Positions 1 to 5,718 are shown, numbered from the stretch's first letter. The stretch is 5,824 nucleotides of DNA from an uncultured Parabacteroides sp. (GCF_902493135.1 NZ_CABUOD010000085.1:1-5824), one strand, 5' to 3'. The notes: generated by a model from the letters alone, not told the origin. Made by a program: numbers and translations.

Positions 1-546
1 CACAAACCACGACTTAAACAACGCTTTGGCCTGCTCCTCTAAATTATCATTTATCCGTCGATTGAGTCTGATCTTATTATCGAGAGAAGATAATATAGCT
101 ACAACTTTTTTCTGCACATCTATTGCGGGGATATTTACAGGCCATTGCATAATCTGTTTTTTGTCCCCTCGAGGCATTTTACACCCTTTTGCTCCCGACA
201 TTACGTAATCGAAAAACGCTTGCTGGCTCAACAGATAGTATAAATATTTGCTATCTGTATTTTCTTTTGCACGAATACACAAAACATCCGCAGAGCACCC
301 ACCGCACCTATCAGCACACCATATTTTTTGGAAATATGGCCGAATATTAGAGATCAAAATATCTCCGATTTTATATTCAGTTGTGGTTCCAGGCGGTATT
401 ATTGTAGATTCACTTATACCACCTTTATTGGGTAACATATTTTCCGTAGAGATATAATTCATACTACTCGTTGTGCGATTATTTACATAGTCACATACAT
501 GTTCTAATTCACATGCATTTTTTAAGTCATTAAGAATTAAGCCCAT
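1..546 (-). CDS. hsdS: Type I restriction-modification specificity subunit HsdS, N-terminal part (cut by window edge)
   Basis: HsdS recognises the target DNA sequence and holds the HsdM (and HsdR) subunits of a type I complex. Reading leftwards from an ATG at 546, the frame stays open for 182 codons to the window edge. Residues 1 to about 142 look like a first target recognition domain, with YISTENM near 31, GDILISNIRPYF at 61-72, DSKYLYYLL near 98 and MPRGDKKQI near 124. Residues 143-182 form the conserved central helix, with AILSSLDNKIRLNRRIN and then LEEQAKALFKSWFV, a hallmark of the family; a second recognition domain should follow outside the window. The start codon is 5 bases after the hsdM stop, so the two are almost certainly cotranscribed. 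The gene is visibly more AT-rich than hsdM, which is common because recognition domains are exchanged between strains. The target sequence cannot be read from this. The product call is firm; whether the gene is intact is unknown. Confidence 0.93.
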   Translation of the reverse strand, partial: MGLILNDLKNACELEHVCDYVNNRTTSSMNYISTENMLPNKGGISESTIIPPGTTTEYKIGDILISNIRPYFQKIWCADRCGGCSADVLCIRAKENTDSKYLYYLLSQQAFFDYVMSGAKGCKMPRGDKKQIMQWPVNIPAIDVQKKVVAILSSLDNKIRLNRRINDNLEEQAKALFKSWFV

Positions 547-551
547 ATTTG

Positions 552-2105
552 CTACAATTTATACCCAATACTACCTAACTGTTTTTTGATCTCTGCCTCC
601 AGCTCGTGCGACTTTTCAAATAGTCCAGAAAGCTCGCCCGTCAAGCGTGTCATTTTCTCCTCAAACGGTTCGGTGTCCTCCTCTTGCGCAGCAATGCCCA
701 CATAGCGACCGGGCGTGAGAATAAAATCCTGCTTGGCAATTTCTGCGACAGAGGTAACCGCACAAAATCCTTTTTCATTCTCCAATTTTCCAGCAACATA
801 GGCATTATAGGTGTCGGCAATGCGCTGAATATCGCCGCGCTTTATCGGATCGACCGTGTCACTATCGGTCAATTCGCGCAGTTTGCGCGTTACCATTGTA
901 CCTAAGTTGCGAGCATCGATAAAGAGCGTTTTGCCCTTTTGTTGCTTGTTTTTATTGAAAAACCAAATCGACACGGGAATTTGTGTAGTATAGAACAACT
1001 GCGGCGGCATAGCGATAACACAATCCACCAAATCAGCCTCTACCAATTTACGCCGAATCTCGCCCTCACCGCCACTCTGGCTCGACAGCGAGCCGTTGGC
1101 CAGCACAACGCCCGCACGTCCCGTCGGGGCAAGGTGGTGGATGATATGCTGAATCCACGCAAAGTTGGCATTGCCATTGGGCGGTGTACCGTATTTCCAA
1201 CGCACATCATCCGCCAGCTTATCCGCCCCCCAATCGCTCAGATTGAACGGAGGATTGGCCATCACGAAATCGGCCTTCAGAGTCGGATGGCAATCATTGA
1301 AAAAGGTATCCGCATTATATCGCCCGAGATCGGCCTCGATACCGCGAATCGCCAAGTTCATCTGCGCCATTTTCCATGTCGTAGGATTGGAATCCTGACC
1401 ATAGACTGATATATTATTGATATTTCCAGAGTGGTTCTCGATGAATTGTGCAGACTGTACAAACATACCACCCGAACCGCAGCAAGGATCGTAAACACGA
1501 CCTTTATAAGGTTGTAATACGTTCACCAACGTCTTAACGATACAAGCCGGAGTATAAAATTCACCTGCCAATTTTCCTTCGGCCTCAGCAAACTTCGAAA
1601 GACAATATTCGTAAGCACGACCCAAAATATCCTTCGAATCGCCGTGCTCATGCATCCGAATATTTGTAAACAAATCGACAACTTCACCCAAGCGGCGTTT
1701 GTCGAGCTCGGGACGCGCAAAGTTTTTCGGAAGAATATCTTTCAGACGCTTATTCTCCTTCTCAATTGCCCGCATCGCATTGTCGATGATCGTTCCAATT
1801 TCAGGAGAGTGTGCATGGATGGCAATAGCTTCCCAACGGGCTTCCGCAGGGACATAGAAAACCGGATCATAACTACCCTTCTCATTTTTATTACTCAAAT
1901 ACTCATCCTTGTCTTCCTCAAAGCCCTCTCCTTCGGCAACAAGCTGTTGATATTTAGCTTCGAATTTGTCCGAGATGTATTTCAGGAAAATAAGTCCCAA
2001 TACAACGGATTTATATTCCGATGCATCAATATTTCCGCGCATCTTATCCGCCGCCTTCCATATTTCCTTTTCAAAGCCGATGTCGGCTGTATTCATCGCT
2101 GCCAT
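552..2105 (-). CDS. hsdM: Type I restriction-modification DNA methyltransferase subunit HsdM
   Basis: HsdM transfers a methyl group from S-adenosylmethionine to adenine in the site chosen by HsdS; two HsdM and one HsdS form the methyltransferase. The 517-residue product is the usual length for the family. Residues 10 to about 150 are the helical HsdM N-terminal domain (ADKMRGNID, LGLIFLKYISDKFE, DILPKNFARPELDKRRLG). The N6-adenine methyltransferase domain follows: GEFYTPACIVK at 181-191, SAM-binding motif I DPCCGSGGMF at 206-215, and catalytic motif IV NPPF at 284-287. A charged helical tail ends the protein. All key residues are present, so it should be active. Translation could start at Met1 or Met4 (2096), since many relatives begin at MNTADIGFE. 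A terminator separates it from the MORN gene upstream, so hsdM and hsdS probably form their own transcript. HsdR is not seen here. Confidence 0.97.
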   Translation of the reverse strand: MAAMNTADIGFEKEIWKAADKMRGNIDASEYKSVVLGLIFLKYISDKFEAKYQQLVAEGEGFEEDKDEYLSNKNEKGSYDPVFYVPAEARWEAIAIHAHSPEIGTIIDNAMRAIEKENKRLKDILPKNFARPELDKRRLGEVVDLFTNIRMHEHGDSKDILGRAYEYCLSKFAEAEGKLAGEFYTPACIVKTLVNVLQPYKGRVYDPCCGSGGMFVQSAQFIENHSGNINNISVYGQDSNPTTWKMAQMNLAIRGIEADLGRYNADTFFNDCHPTLKADFVMANPPFNLSDWGADKLADDVRWKYGTPPNGNANFAWIQHIIHHLAPTGRAGVVLANGSLSSQSGGEGEIRRKLVEADLVDCVIAMPPQLFYTTQIPVSIWFFNKNKQQKGKTLFIDARNLGTMVTRKLRELTDSDTVDPIKRGDIQRIADTYNAYVAGKLENEKGFCAVTSVAEIAKQDFILTPGRYVGIAAQEEDTEPFEEKMTRLTGELSGLFEKSHELEAEIKKQLGSIGYKL

Positions 2106-2123
2106 TGTATAGAATATTTTAGG

Positions 2124-2131
2124 TAAAGGTA
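2124..2131 (-). promoter_or_regulatory. Possible -7 element for hsdM-hsdS
   Basis: On the minus strand the octamer TACCTTTA matches the Bacteroidota -7 consensus TAnnTTTG at all defined positions but the last. It lies 18 bases upstream of the hsdM ATG, downstream of the MORN-gene terminator. No TTTG is found at the expected 19-21 base spacing; the nearest one upstream is 29 bases away. This is a weak candidate. Confidence 0.28.
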
Positions 2132-2176
2132 CAAAATCTTCCCATTTTTTCGCTTTCCCGCAAAGGAATAAACCTT

Positions 2177-2229
2177 AAAAACAATATCCGCAAGGCTCAC
2201 ATAGCGATTTGCAGGACCTTGCGGATATT
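2177..2229 (-). terminator. Rho-independent terminator after the MORN gene
   Basis: A perfect 13-bp inverted repeat (AATATCCGCAAGG at 2183-2195, its complement at 2217-2229) encloses a 21-base loop. In the minus-strand direction the stem is followed one base later by TTTTT (2181-2177). It starts 37 bases past the MORN-gene stop and about 70 bases before hsdM. The loop is longer than usual, but stem and T-run make a terminator the best reading. The T-run is on the minus-strand side only. Confidence 0.72.
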
Positions 2230-2265
2230 ATTTCCTCAACTAAATTTTAGAAAAAATGATACAGC

Positions 2266-3522
2266 TTAGTTGTTCTTATTCAATAAAAACGCATTTTTCT
2301 TGTCAAATCCCCACTCATAAATGTATTCGGCACCTTCAATCCGGATAATGAACACAACACGCTCCCCTTTAATCCATGCTACATGAACAAATCCGGATAC
2401 GGATTCTCCGGGATATATCGTGTTTTTCTTCAAATATCCCAGCTTTTTGACCTGTTGTTCGTCCTGCAAGGCCTGACCGAAATCAGCGATCCGCTGCTGT
2501 GAGGCCATGTTGGCCTGATAGGCTGCAGAGGGATTATAAGTCGTAGTCGTATAAGACGAATAACCGCCGTAGCTGCTGTAACCGGTCGTCGTGGAGGTCG
2601 AATACCCTGCGCCGGCAGAAGCCATTCCTTCGCTGACGCCCATCAAAACAGCGGCCCAGGTCTGCGATCGGTTCACTTTCTTCAGATAGCTATCGCAAGA
2701 CCAGACCTGCAGATCGGTGGCGACATCGTGTTCGTCTACGGAATAGGCCGTCATATCGGTCTCCGGATTGAATTCGACCGGCGTCAATGAATTATTGGAG
2801 ATAATCAGATCGACCCGGTGCCACTTGCCGTAATCCCGGACGATGGCATCCGTCAAGGCGATCGTCAATCCGTTTTTGAAATAGACCTCCCAGGGCACAC
2901 CGTCCCGATAATCGACCGAACGCTCCGTTATGACCGGAGATTCCCATACCGGCATGTCGTCCGCAATGCGGAATTTAAGCGTGTTCCCGCTGCCGTCCGC
3001 CAGCAAATAATAATCATGAACCGGCAGCCCTGCACGATATTCCACCATTCGGCAGGAGCCGTCTCCGTTGTATGCCTCGTACATCCCGGACAATTCGCCG
3101 CCGGCATACGACGCACGTGTTTTCAACGTTCCATTCTCGTCGTATTGCCGATATTCGCCTTCCAACAATCCTTCCGAATAATATGATTTTTCCGACATGC
3201 GACCATTCTTGAAATAGGAAACAACATCTCCGTCAAACACCGTCCGGCGATCATCAAGCGTATCGATTGTCTGAAAACGCCCTTCTCTCCGCAATTCTCC
3301 CGAAATATAAAAATCCTTGAACATTTTGAGCCCCGCCGCATCCGCAGGATAAAGCGCCAGTCGATAATAATCGGCAAAAACCGGATTTCGCACCGTCATC
3401 CCCGAACGGCTATAGTAGAGTGTATCTATCCGCTCCTGCGACAAAGCACCTTTGCCTACCACTAGCAACAATACAAACAATAAAACTCGGTTCATAAAAT
3501 GACTAGGCTTCATAGGTTTCAT
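2266..3522 (-). CDS. Secreted MORN-repeat (YwqK-like) protein of unknown function
   Basis: From the ATG at 3522 the product has 418 residues. It opens with a basic stretch and a hydrophobic core (VLLFVLLLVV), then GALSQ, a probable type I signal peptide, so it should leave the cytoplasm. After the leader come repeats of the MORN_2 type: SYFKNGRMSEKSYY, then LEGEYRQYDENGTLK, then LSGMYEAYNGDG (residues about 100-160). A second half contains NNSLTPVEFNPETD, a Ser/Tyr/Thr/Gly-rich low-complexity stretch (about 300-333), and a C-terminal beta-rich segment around NTIYPGESVSGFVHV. MORN_2 proteins are often labelled 'YwqK family antitoxin' by automatic annotation; nothing here supports an antitoxin role, and a secreted envelope protein is more likely. 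The start is uncertain: a GTG at 3543 and ATGs at 3513 and 3495 share the frame. I prefer 3522 for its purine-rich upstream bases (GGAAAAG); 3495 gives the shortest signal peptide. The gene begins 33 bases after the RhuM-Fic stop. Confidence 0.85.
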   Translation of the reverse strand: MKPMKPSHFMNRVLLFVLLLVVGKGALSQERIDTLYYSRSGMTVRNPVFADYYRLALYPADAAGLKMFKDFYISGELRREGRFQTIDTLDDRRTVFDGDVVSYFKNGRMSEKSYYSEGLLEGEYRQYDENGTLKTRASYAGGELSGMYEAYNGDGSCRMVEYRAGLPVHDYYLLADGSGNTLKFRIADDMPVWESPVITERSVDYRDGVPWEVYFKNGLTIALTDAIVRDYGKWHRVDLIISNNSLTPVEFNPETDMTAYSVDEHDVATDLQVWSCDSYLKKVNRSQTWAAVLMGVSEGMASAGAGYSTSTTTGYSSYGGYSSYTTTTYNPSAAYQANMASQQRIADFGQALQDEQQVKKLGYLKKNTIYPGESVSGFVHVAWIKGERVVFIIRIEGAEYIYEWGFDKKNAFLLNKNN

Positions 3523-3538
3523 CACTTTTCCGATATCC

Positions 3539-3557
3539 GACACGCTGTTATCGTGTC
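3539..3557. other. Short hairpin at the RhuM-Fic / MORN gene junction
   Basis: GACACG at 3539-3544 and CGTGTC at 3552-3557 form a perfect 6-bp stem with a 7-base loop, overlapping the TGA stop of the RhuM-Fic gene. No T-run follows on the minus strand, so it is not a convincing terminator. It might act as a processing site or attenuate transcription into the MORN gene, or be chance. Confidence 0.4.
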
Positions 3558-4539
3558 AATTGTTCTTATTGATCAGATTCACCACAACCTTCGTCATCAC
3601 GTCTTTTTCCTCCGTGCGGCTCTCGGCAATCATCAGCGTCAGGGCGACCAGTGTATTGTTATCCAAAAGGCGCGAACCGTCAGCTCGGTAAAGAATCCGA
3701 TTGTTTTCCAAGAACCAAAGGAACAGGAAAGCGGCGATACGCTTGTTACCGTCGCTGAACGAATGGTTTTTAACCGTCAGATAGAGCAGATTAGCCGCCT
3801 TCTCCTCAACGCTCGGATAGAGGTCCCGCCCGCCGAAAGTCTGGTAAATTGCGCCCATCGTGCTTTTGAACGACTCGTCCTTCTCGTGGGCGAACAGCTC
3901 GCTGCCTCCGAACTTGTCGCGTAACACCTGTAACGCCTCCATCGCATTTTCATAGGTCGCATGAAACGGCTCCTCGGTCGTAGTAGCCGACACTTCCAAC
4001 TGCTGATAATCGTAGCGGTCGAGCGTATCGAGACCGTAAGTATAGTCCGTAATCACGCGCAGCAACCCGATTGCCTCGGATTTCGTAACATCCTTTGCCG
4101 ACAACACGTTCGAGAGCAGATGAACGGTTTGTTTCAGCTCCTCCAACTGCTCGGCCTTGGACTGGCTATTGACTGCATAGCCTTTTATTAGATACTCTTT
4201 CAAGACCTTATTTGCCCAGATACGAAATTGAGTGGCATTTTTGGAATTGACGCGATAGCCCACCGATAGAATCATATCGAGGTTATAAAATGGAATCATA
4301 CGTCGCACTTGCCGTTGCCCCTCATGCTGAACATGTGCAATTTTTGCACATGTTACGTCCCGCTCCAATTCGGACGACTTATAAATGTTGTTGACATGTC
4401 TGACAATAACCGTTCTGTCAACTCCGAACAAATGCGCAATCTGCGCCTGCGTCAGCCACACGCTGTCGTTCTCCATGCGAACGTCCAAGCGGGTCTCGCC
4501 GTCTGCCGTCTGGTAAATGATAATCTCCCCTCTGTCCAT
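3556..4539 (-). CDS. RhuM-family protein with C-terminal Fic/Doc domain
   Basis: The 327-residue product has two parts. The N-terminal RhuM-type region (about 5-125) carries a helix-turn-helix-like stretch, VWLTQAQIAHLFGV near 27-40, then NLDMILSVGYRVNS and FRIWANKVLKEYLIKGY, all characteristic of RhuM proteins. A hydrophilic helical linker (about 126-150) leads to a Fic/Doc domain with active-site motif HSFSDGNKR at 259-267. Fic enzymes transfer AMP or phosphate to target proteins. Here the GNGRxxR form is replaced by GNKR with Ala where the second Arg would be, as in Doc, which is a kinase of EF-Tu. The activity of this protein is therefore open, perhaps Doc-like. The ATG at 4539 is chosen because RhuM similarity begins there and a strong promoter lies just upstream; an in-frame extension to 4614 looks non-coding. 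RhuM genes often accompany type I restriction systems, here hsdM-hsdS downstream. No separate Phd-like antitoxin gene is visible. Family call firm, function inferred. Confidence 0.93.
   Translation of the reverse strand: MDRGEIIIYQTADGETRLDVRMENDSVWLTQAQIAHLFGVDRTVIVRHVNNIYKSSELERDVTCAKIAHVQHEGQRQVRRMIPFYNLDMILSVGYRVNSKNATQFRIWANKVLKEYLIKGYAVNSQSKAEQLEELKQTVHLLSNVLSAKDVTKSEAIGLLRVITDYTYGLDTLDRYDYQQLEVSATTTEEPFHATYENAMEALQVLRDKFGGSELFAHEKDESFKSTMGAIYQTFGGRDLYPSVEEKAANLLYLTVKNHSFSDGNKRIAAFLFLWFLENNRILYRADGSRLLDNNTLVALTLMIAESRTEEKDVMTKVVVNLINKNN
4330..4354. repeat. Perfect inverted repeat, 11-bp arms, inside the RhuM coding region
   Basis: AACATGTGCAA (4330-4340) and its exact reverse complement TTGCACATGTT (4344-4354) are separated by three T bases. 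The repeat lies about 185 bases after the RhuM-Fic start, in codons for the TCAKIAHVQ segment. It could form a strong mRNA hairpin or a dyad binding site. That amino-acid segment is typical of RhuM proteins, so part of the sequence is fixed by coding need. Confidence 0.7.
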
Positions 4540-4544
4540 AGAAA

Positions 4545-4576
4545 CAAAGATACGAATAAGCCTGAAATATCGAAAA
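4545..4576 (-). promoter_or_regulatory. Bacteroidota-type promoter for the RhuM-Fic gene
   Basis: On the minus strand the -7 octamer TATCTTTG (4552-4545) matches TAnnTTTG exactly. A -33-like TTTT (4576-4573) lies 20 bases upstream, three of four bases matching TTTG. Only five bases (TTTCT) separate the -7 element from the ATG at 4539, so the transcript should begin at or within a few bases of the start codon. Confidence 0.65.
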
Positions 4577-4616
4577 TCCGTCGAAGCGATTATTTTACAG
4601 CCACCCAAATACAATT

Positions 4617-4648
4617 CGCTCTCCCTTACCCAAAAGTAAAGGAGAGCG
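4617..4648 (-). terminator. Hairpin after the 78-residue gene, possible weak terminator
   Basis: CGCTCTCC (4617-4624) pairs with GGAGAGCG (4641-4648); after one mismatch TTAC pairs with GTAA, closing a 6-base loop. It begins five bases past the stop of the 78-residue gene. The following minus-strand bases (AATTGTATTTG) are only modestly T-rich, so termination may be partial. It isolates the RhuM-Fic promoter from upstream transcription. Confidence 0.5.
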
Positions 4649-4653
4649 TACTG

Positions 4654-4890
4654 CTACTTTCTCATCAACTTCTCGAAATACTTGCAATCATAGCCCCAAT
4701 AGCATTTGCCGTCACCGGCAAAATCCCAAATATTCATTACTTCCCGAAGCCGAAGCGGCAGCTCCTTACCGTCCCGGATAAATCGTTTGGATCGGCTACG
4801 AAAAAGACGGTTACATAACTGCTTGTCCTTTTTCTGCGACTTGCAACACGCGATCGTGCTGACGGGTGTTCGTTTCCTGCTTCTGCTCAT
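4654..4890 (-). CDS. Small basic conserved hypothetical protein (78 aa)
   Basis: The product begins MSRSRKRTPV and has ACCKSQKKDKQLCNR at 14-27, a basic middle (RSRSKR), then LREVMNIWDFAGDGK at 48-62 and CYWGYDC at 63-69. I recognise the general pattern (MSRSRK..P start, KS.KKDK..NR segment, IWD..GDGK near the end) from small unnamed proteins in Bacteroidota and some other bacteria; no function is known to me. It is very Lys/Arg-rich with five Cys (15, 16, 26, 63, 69), suggesting nucleic-acid or metal binding, which is inference only. There is no signal peptide or membrane segment. The start at 4890 is the only ATG fitting the pattern. It lies 121 bases after the 89-residue gene and is followed by a hairpin, so the two may form a small operon. 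Confidence 0.75.
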   Translation of the reverse strand: MSRSRKRTPVSTIACCKSQKKDKQLCNRLFRSRSKRFIRDGKELPLRLREVMNIWDFAGDGKCYWGYDCKYFEKLMRK

Positions 4891-4893
4891 GAT

Positions 4894-4944
4894 CTCATAA
4901 GGTTTGACCCGTAACTTTCTACGAGTCGATTAAACACTTATGAG
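4894..4944. repeat. Inverted repeat upstream of the 78-residue gene
   Basis: CTCATAAG (4894-4901) and CTTATGAG (4937-4944) are exact complements with a 35-base spacer. One arm ends three bases before the ATG at 4890 on the minus strand. In the mRNA this could fold and cover the ribosome entry region; as DNA it could be an operator. Eight-bp arms are within reach of chance. Confidence 0.4.
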
Positions 4945-5011
4945 GCTCTAAATATTAAATTATTCAACATATTGACAATACTAAATTTCAAAGTGACGCA
5001 TACGAATCTGT

Positions 5012-5281
5012 CTATGCTTCGGCTATAATCCGCAATGTTTCCTTTACATATCCCCTGCGATCATACTTCTCTCCTCGGCACAACCAACAACTGCATGGCG
5101 TTCCTGTTTTTTTGTAGATCTGCATCCATTTCACCCTTGCCAACTCGAACCAATGAGGATGTCTATTCCAGTTACCATCCGCTTTCTTGATTCCACACCC
5201 GCAAGCGGCATGATAAACCATGCGAGCTTTAAACACCCGGTTCTGTTGTTCTCTCCTCCAAAGTTTGTTTCTTTTGTCCAT
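5012..5281 (-). CDS. Small Cys/Trp-rich conserved hypothetical protein (89 aa)
   Basis: The product starts MDKRNKLWRREQQNR and is basic, with CGC at 27-29, NRHPHWFELARVKW near 39-52 and a closing signature TPCSCWLCRGEKYDRRGY at 61-78. The Cys-x-Cys and Cys-x-Cys-x2-Cys groups, with nearby His, could bind zinc. The end signature resembles small Bacteroidota hypotheticals ending in PCSCWMCRGERYNR-like sequence, which I recall as conserved but unnamed; no function is known to me. There is no signal peptide or membrane span. The ATG at 5281 gives the family-like start. A perfect -7 octamer lies 107 bases upstream, so it could have a leader of about 100 bases. It is the first gene of the leftward block and may be cotranscribed with the 78-residue gene. 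Confidence 0.75.
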   Translation of the reverse strand: MDKRNKLWRREQQNRVFKARMVYHAACGCGIKKADGNWNRHPHWFELARVKWMQIYKKTGTPCSCWLCRGEKYDRRGYVKETLRIIAEA

Positions 5282-5387
5282 CGTCTCTTTGTATTAAAGT
5301 TAGAATGAACAAAAAATTTATCTGACTATACCCCAGCCTGTCCATATTGTAAAGTTTTAAGTGATGACTAAGACTATATTATGAATA

Positions 5388-5395
5388 CAAAGATA
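5388..5395 (-). promoter_or_regulatory. Possible -7 element for the 89-residue gene
   Basis: On the minus strand TATCTTTG matches TAnnTTTG exactly. The only clear TTTG upstream (5425-5422) is 26 bases away, longer than the usual 19-21, so the promoter is incomplete. A closer but imperfect octamer, TAACTTTA, lies within 20 bases of the start codon and is an alternative. Confidence 0.35.
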
Positions 5396-5407
5396 ATGTT
5401 TATTTAT

Positions 5408-5420
5408 GTCATCTTATGAC
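5408..5420. promoter_or_regulatory. Palindrome GTCAT-CTT-ATGAC, possible operator
   Basis: Five-bp arms around a 3-base centre lie 12 bases upstream of the minus-strand -7 octamer, covering the place where a -33 element would be. A repressor or activator site is possible. The arms are short, so confidence is low. Confidence 0.3.
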
Positions 5421-5445
5421 GCAAATTATTTTTTCATTTATAAAA

Positions 5446-5455
5446 TCGATATCGA
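5446..5455. promoter_or_regulatory. 10-bp perfect palindrome TCGATATCGA
   Basis: The palindrome sits between the divergent units and is followed by further ATCGA-type motifs (near 5462-5466) and a near-palindrome ATCGAGCTTGAT. It may be a protein binding site, or chance in AT-rich DNA. Confidence 0.25.
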
Positions 5456-5585
5456 ACATAAATCGAGCTTGATACGATTCACATAATTTCATTCAAACAA
5501 CCAACTATTAATGCATAATATTAACAATACGAATAATGCTCAATTTGACGATAAAAATCCGCCTGCATCTCCAAAAGTCTTCGCA

Positions 5586-5617
5586 TTTGGTTTTTTCGCC
5601 GAAAATCGCTATATTTG
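5586..5617 (+). promoter_or_regulatory. Full-consensus Bacteroidota promoter, rightward
   Basis: TTTG at 5586-5589 and TATATTTG at 5610-5617 match the -33 and -7 consensus of the Bacteroidota primary sigma factor exactly, with a 20-base spacer. Transcription should start about 5 to 7 bases on, near 5622-5625, at or just before an ATG at 5625. Confidence 0.8.
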
Positions 5618-5624
5618 TACTGTC

Positions 5625-5717
5625 ATGCAAGGAGATACGGCGACGGCGCAGGCGAAACGGGCAGGCGGGCGCAAGACCATGCAAAAAGACGGTAGGCGAC
5701 GCGGGAATAAAGCATAG
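5625..5717 (+). CDS. Possible 30-residue basic peptide
   Basis: ATG at 5625 opens a 30-codon frame ending in TAG, beginning MQGDTATAQAKRAGG and ending GRRRGNKA. It is rich in Arg, Lys, Gly and Ala, and starts seven bases after the -7 octamer, so translation would be almost leaderless. There is no run of one amino acid as in classical attenuator peptides. The frame extends upstream of the promoter without a stop, so the short open frame may be accidental. I recognise no relative. Confidence 0.22.
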   Translation: MQGDTATAQAKRAGGRKTMQKDGRRRGNKA

Positions 5718-5718
5718 A

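Larger units (their letters stand above)
5282..5585. other. AT-rich intergenic region without a supported gene
   Basis: This stretch lies between the leftward 89-residue gene and the rightward unit starting near 5586. I find no coding frame worth calling. It holds a minus-strand -7 octamer (5388-5395), two small palindromes (5408-5420, 5446-5455) and repeated ATCGA motifs between 5445 and 5480. It reads as a divergent control region. Confidence 0.6.

Noticed and set aside
231..258. 8-bp perfect inverted repeat (ACAGATAG / CTATCTGT, 12-base loop) inside hsdS
   Set aside because: It lies in the conserved DSKYLYYLL coding segment; arms of this size with a short loop are plausible by chance, and a site-specific inversion site would need longer repeats and a recombinase.
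939..1409. Plus-strand open frames opposite hsdM (also 684-905 and 1644-2126)
   Set aside because: They lie fully opposite a strongly supported gene, and their products are low-information antisense translations.
2266..3522. MORN protein as antitoxin of the Fic/Doc domain
   Set aside because: The YwqK antitoxin label is a generic database name; a signal peptide places the protein outside the cytoplasm. Kept only as a question in the findings.
2818..4191. Plus-strand frames opposite the MORN and RhuM-Fic genes
   Set aside because: They are shadows of well-supported minus-strand genes with no recognisable motif or promoter.
4540..4614. N-terminal extension of the RhuM-Fic protein to the codon at 4614
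   Set aside because: It contains the -7 promoter octamer, the encoded residues do not look like RhuM, and family similarity begins at the ATG at 4539.
5286..5393. 10-bp inverted repeat (TCTTTGTATT at 5286-5295, complement at 5384-5393) as ends of a small mobile element or a leader stem
   Set aside because: The right arm overlaps the leftward -7 octamer and would mostly not be transcribed; there are no target duplications or element-like content between the arms.
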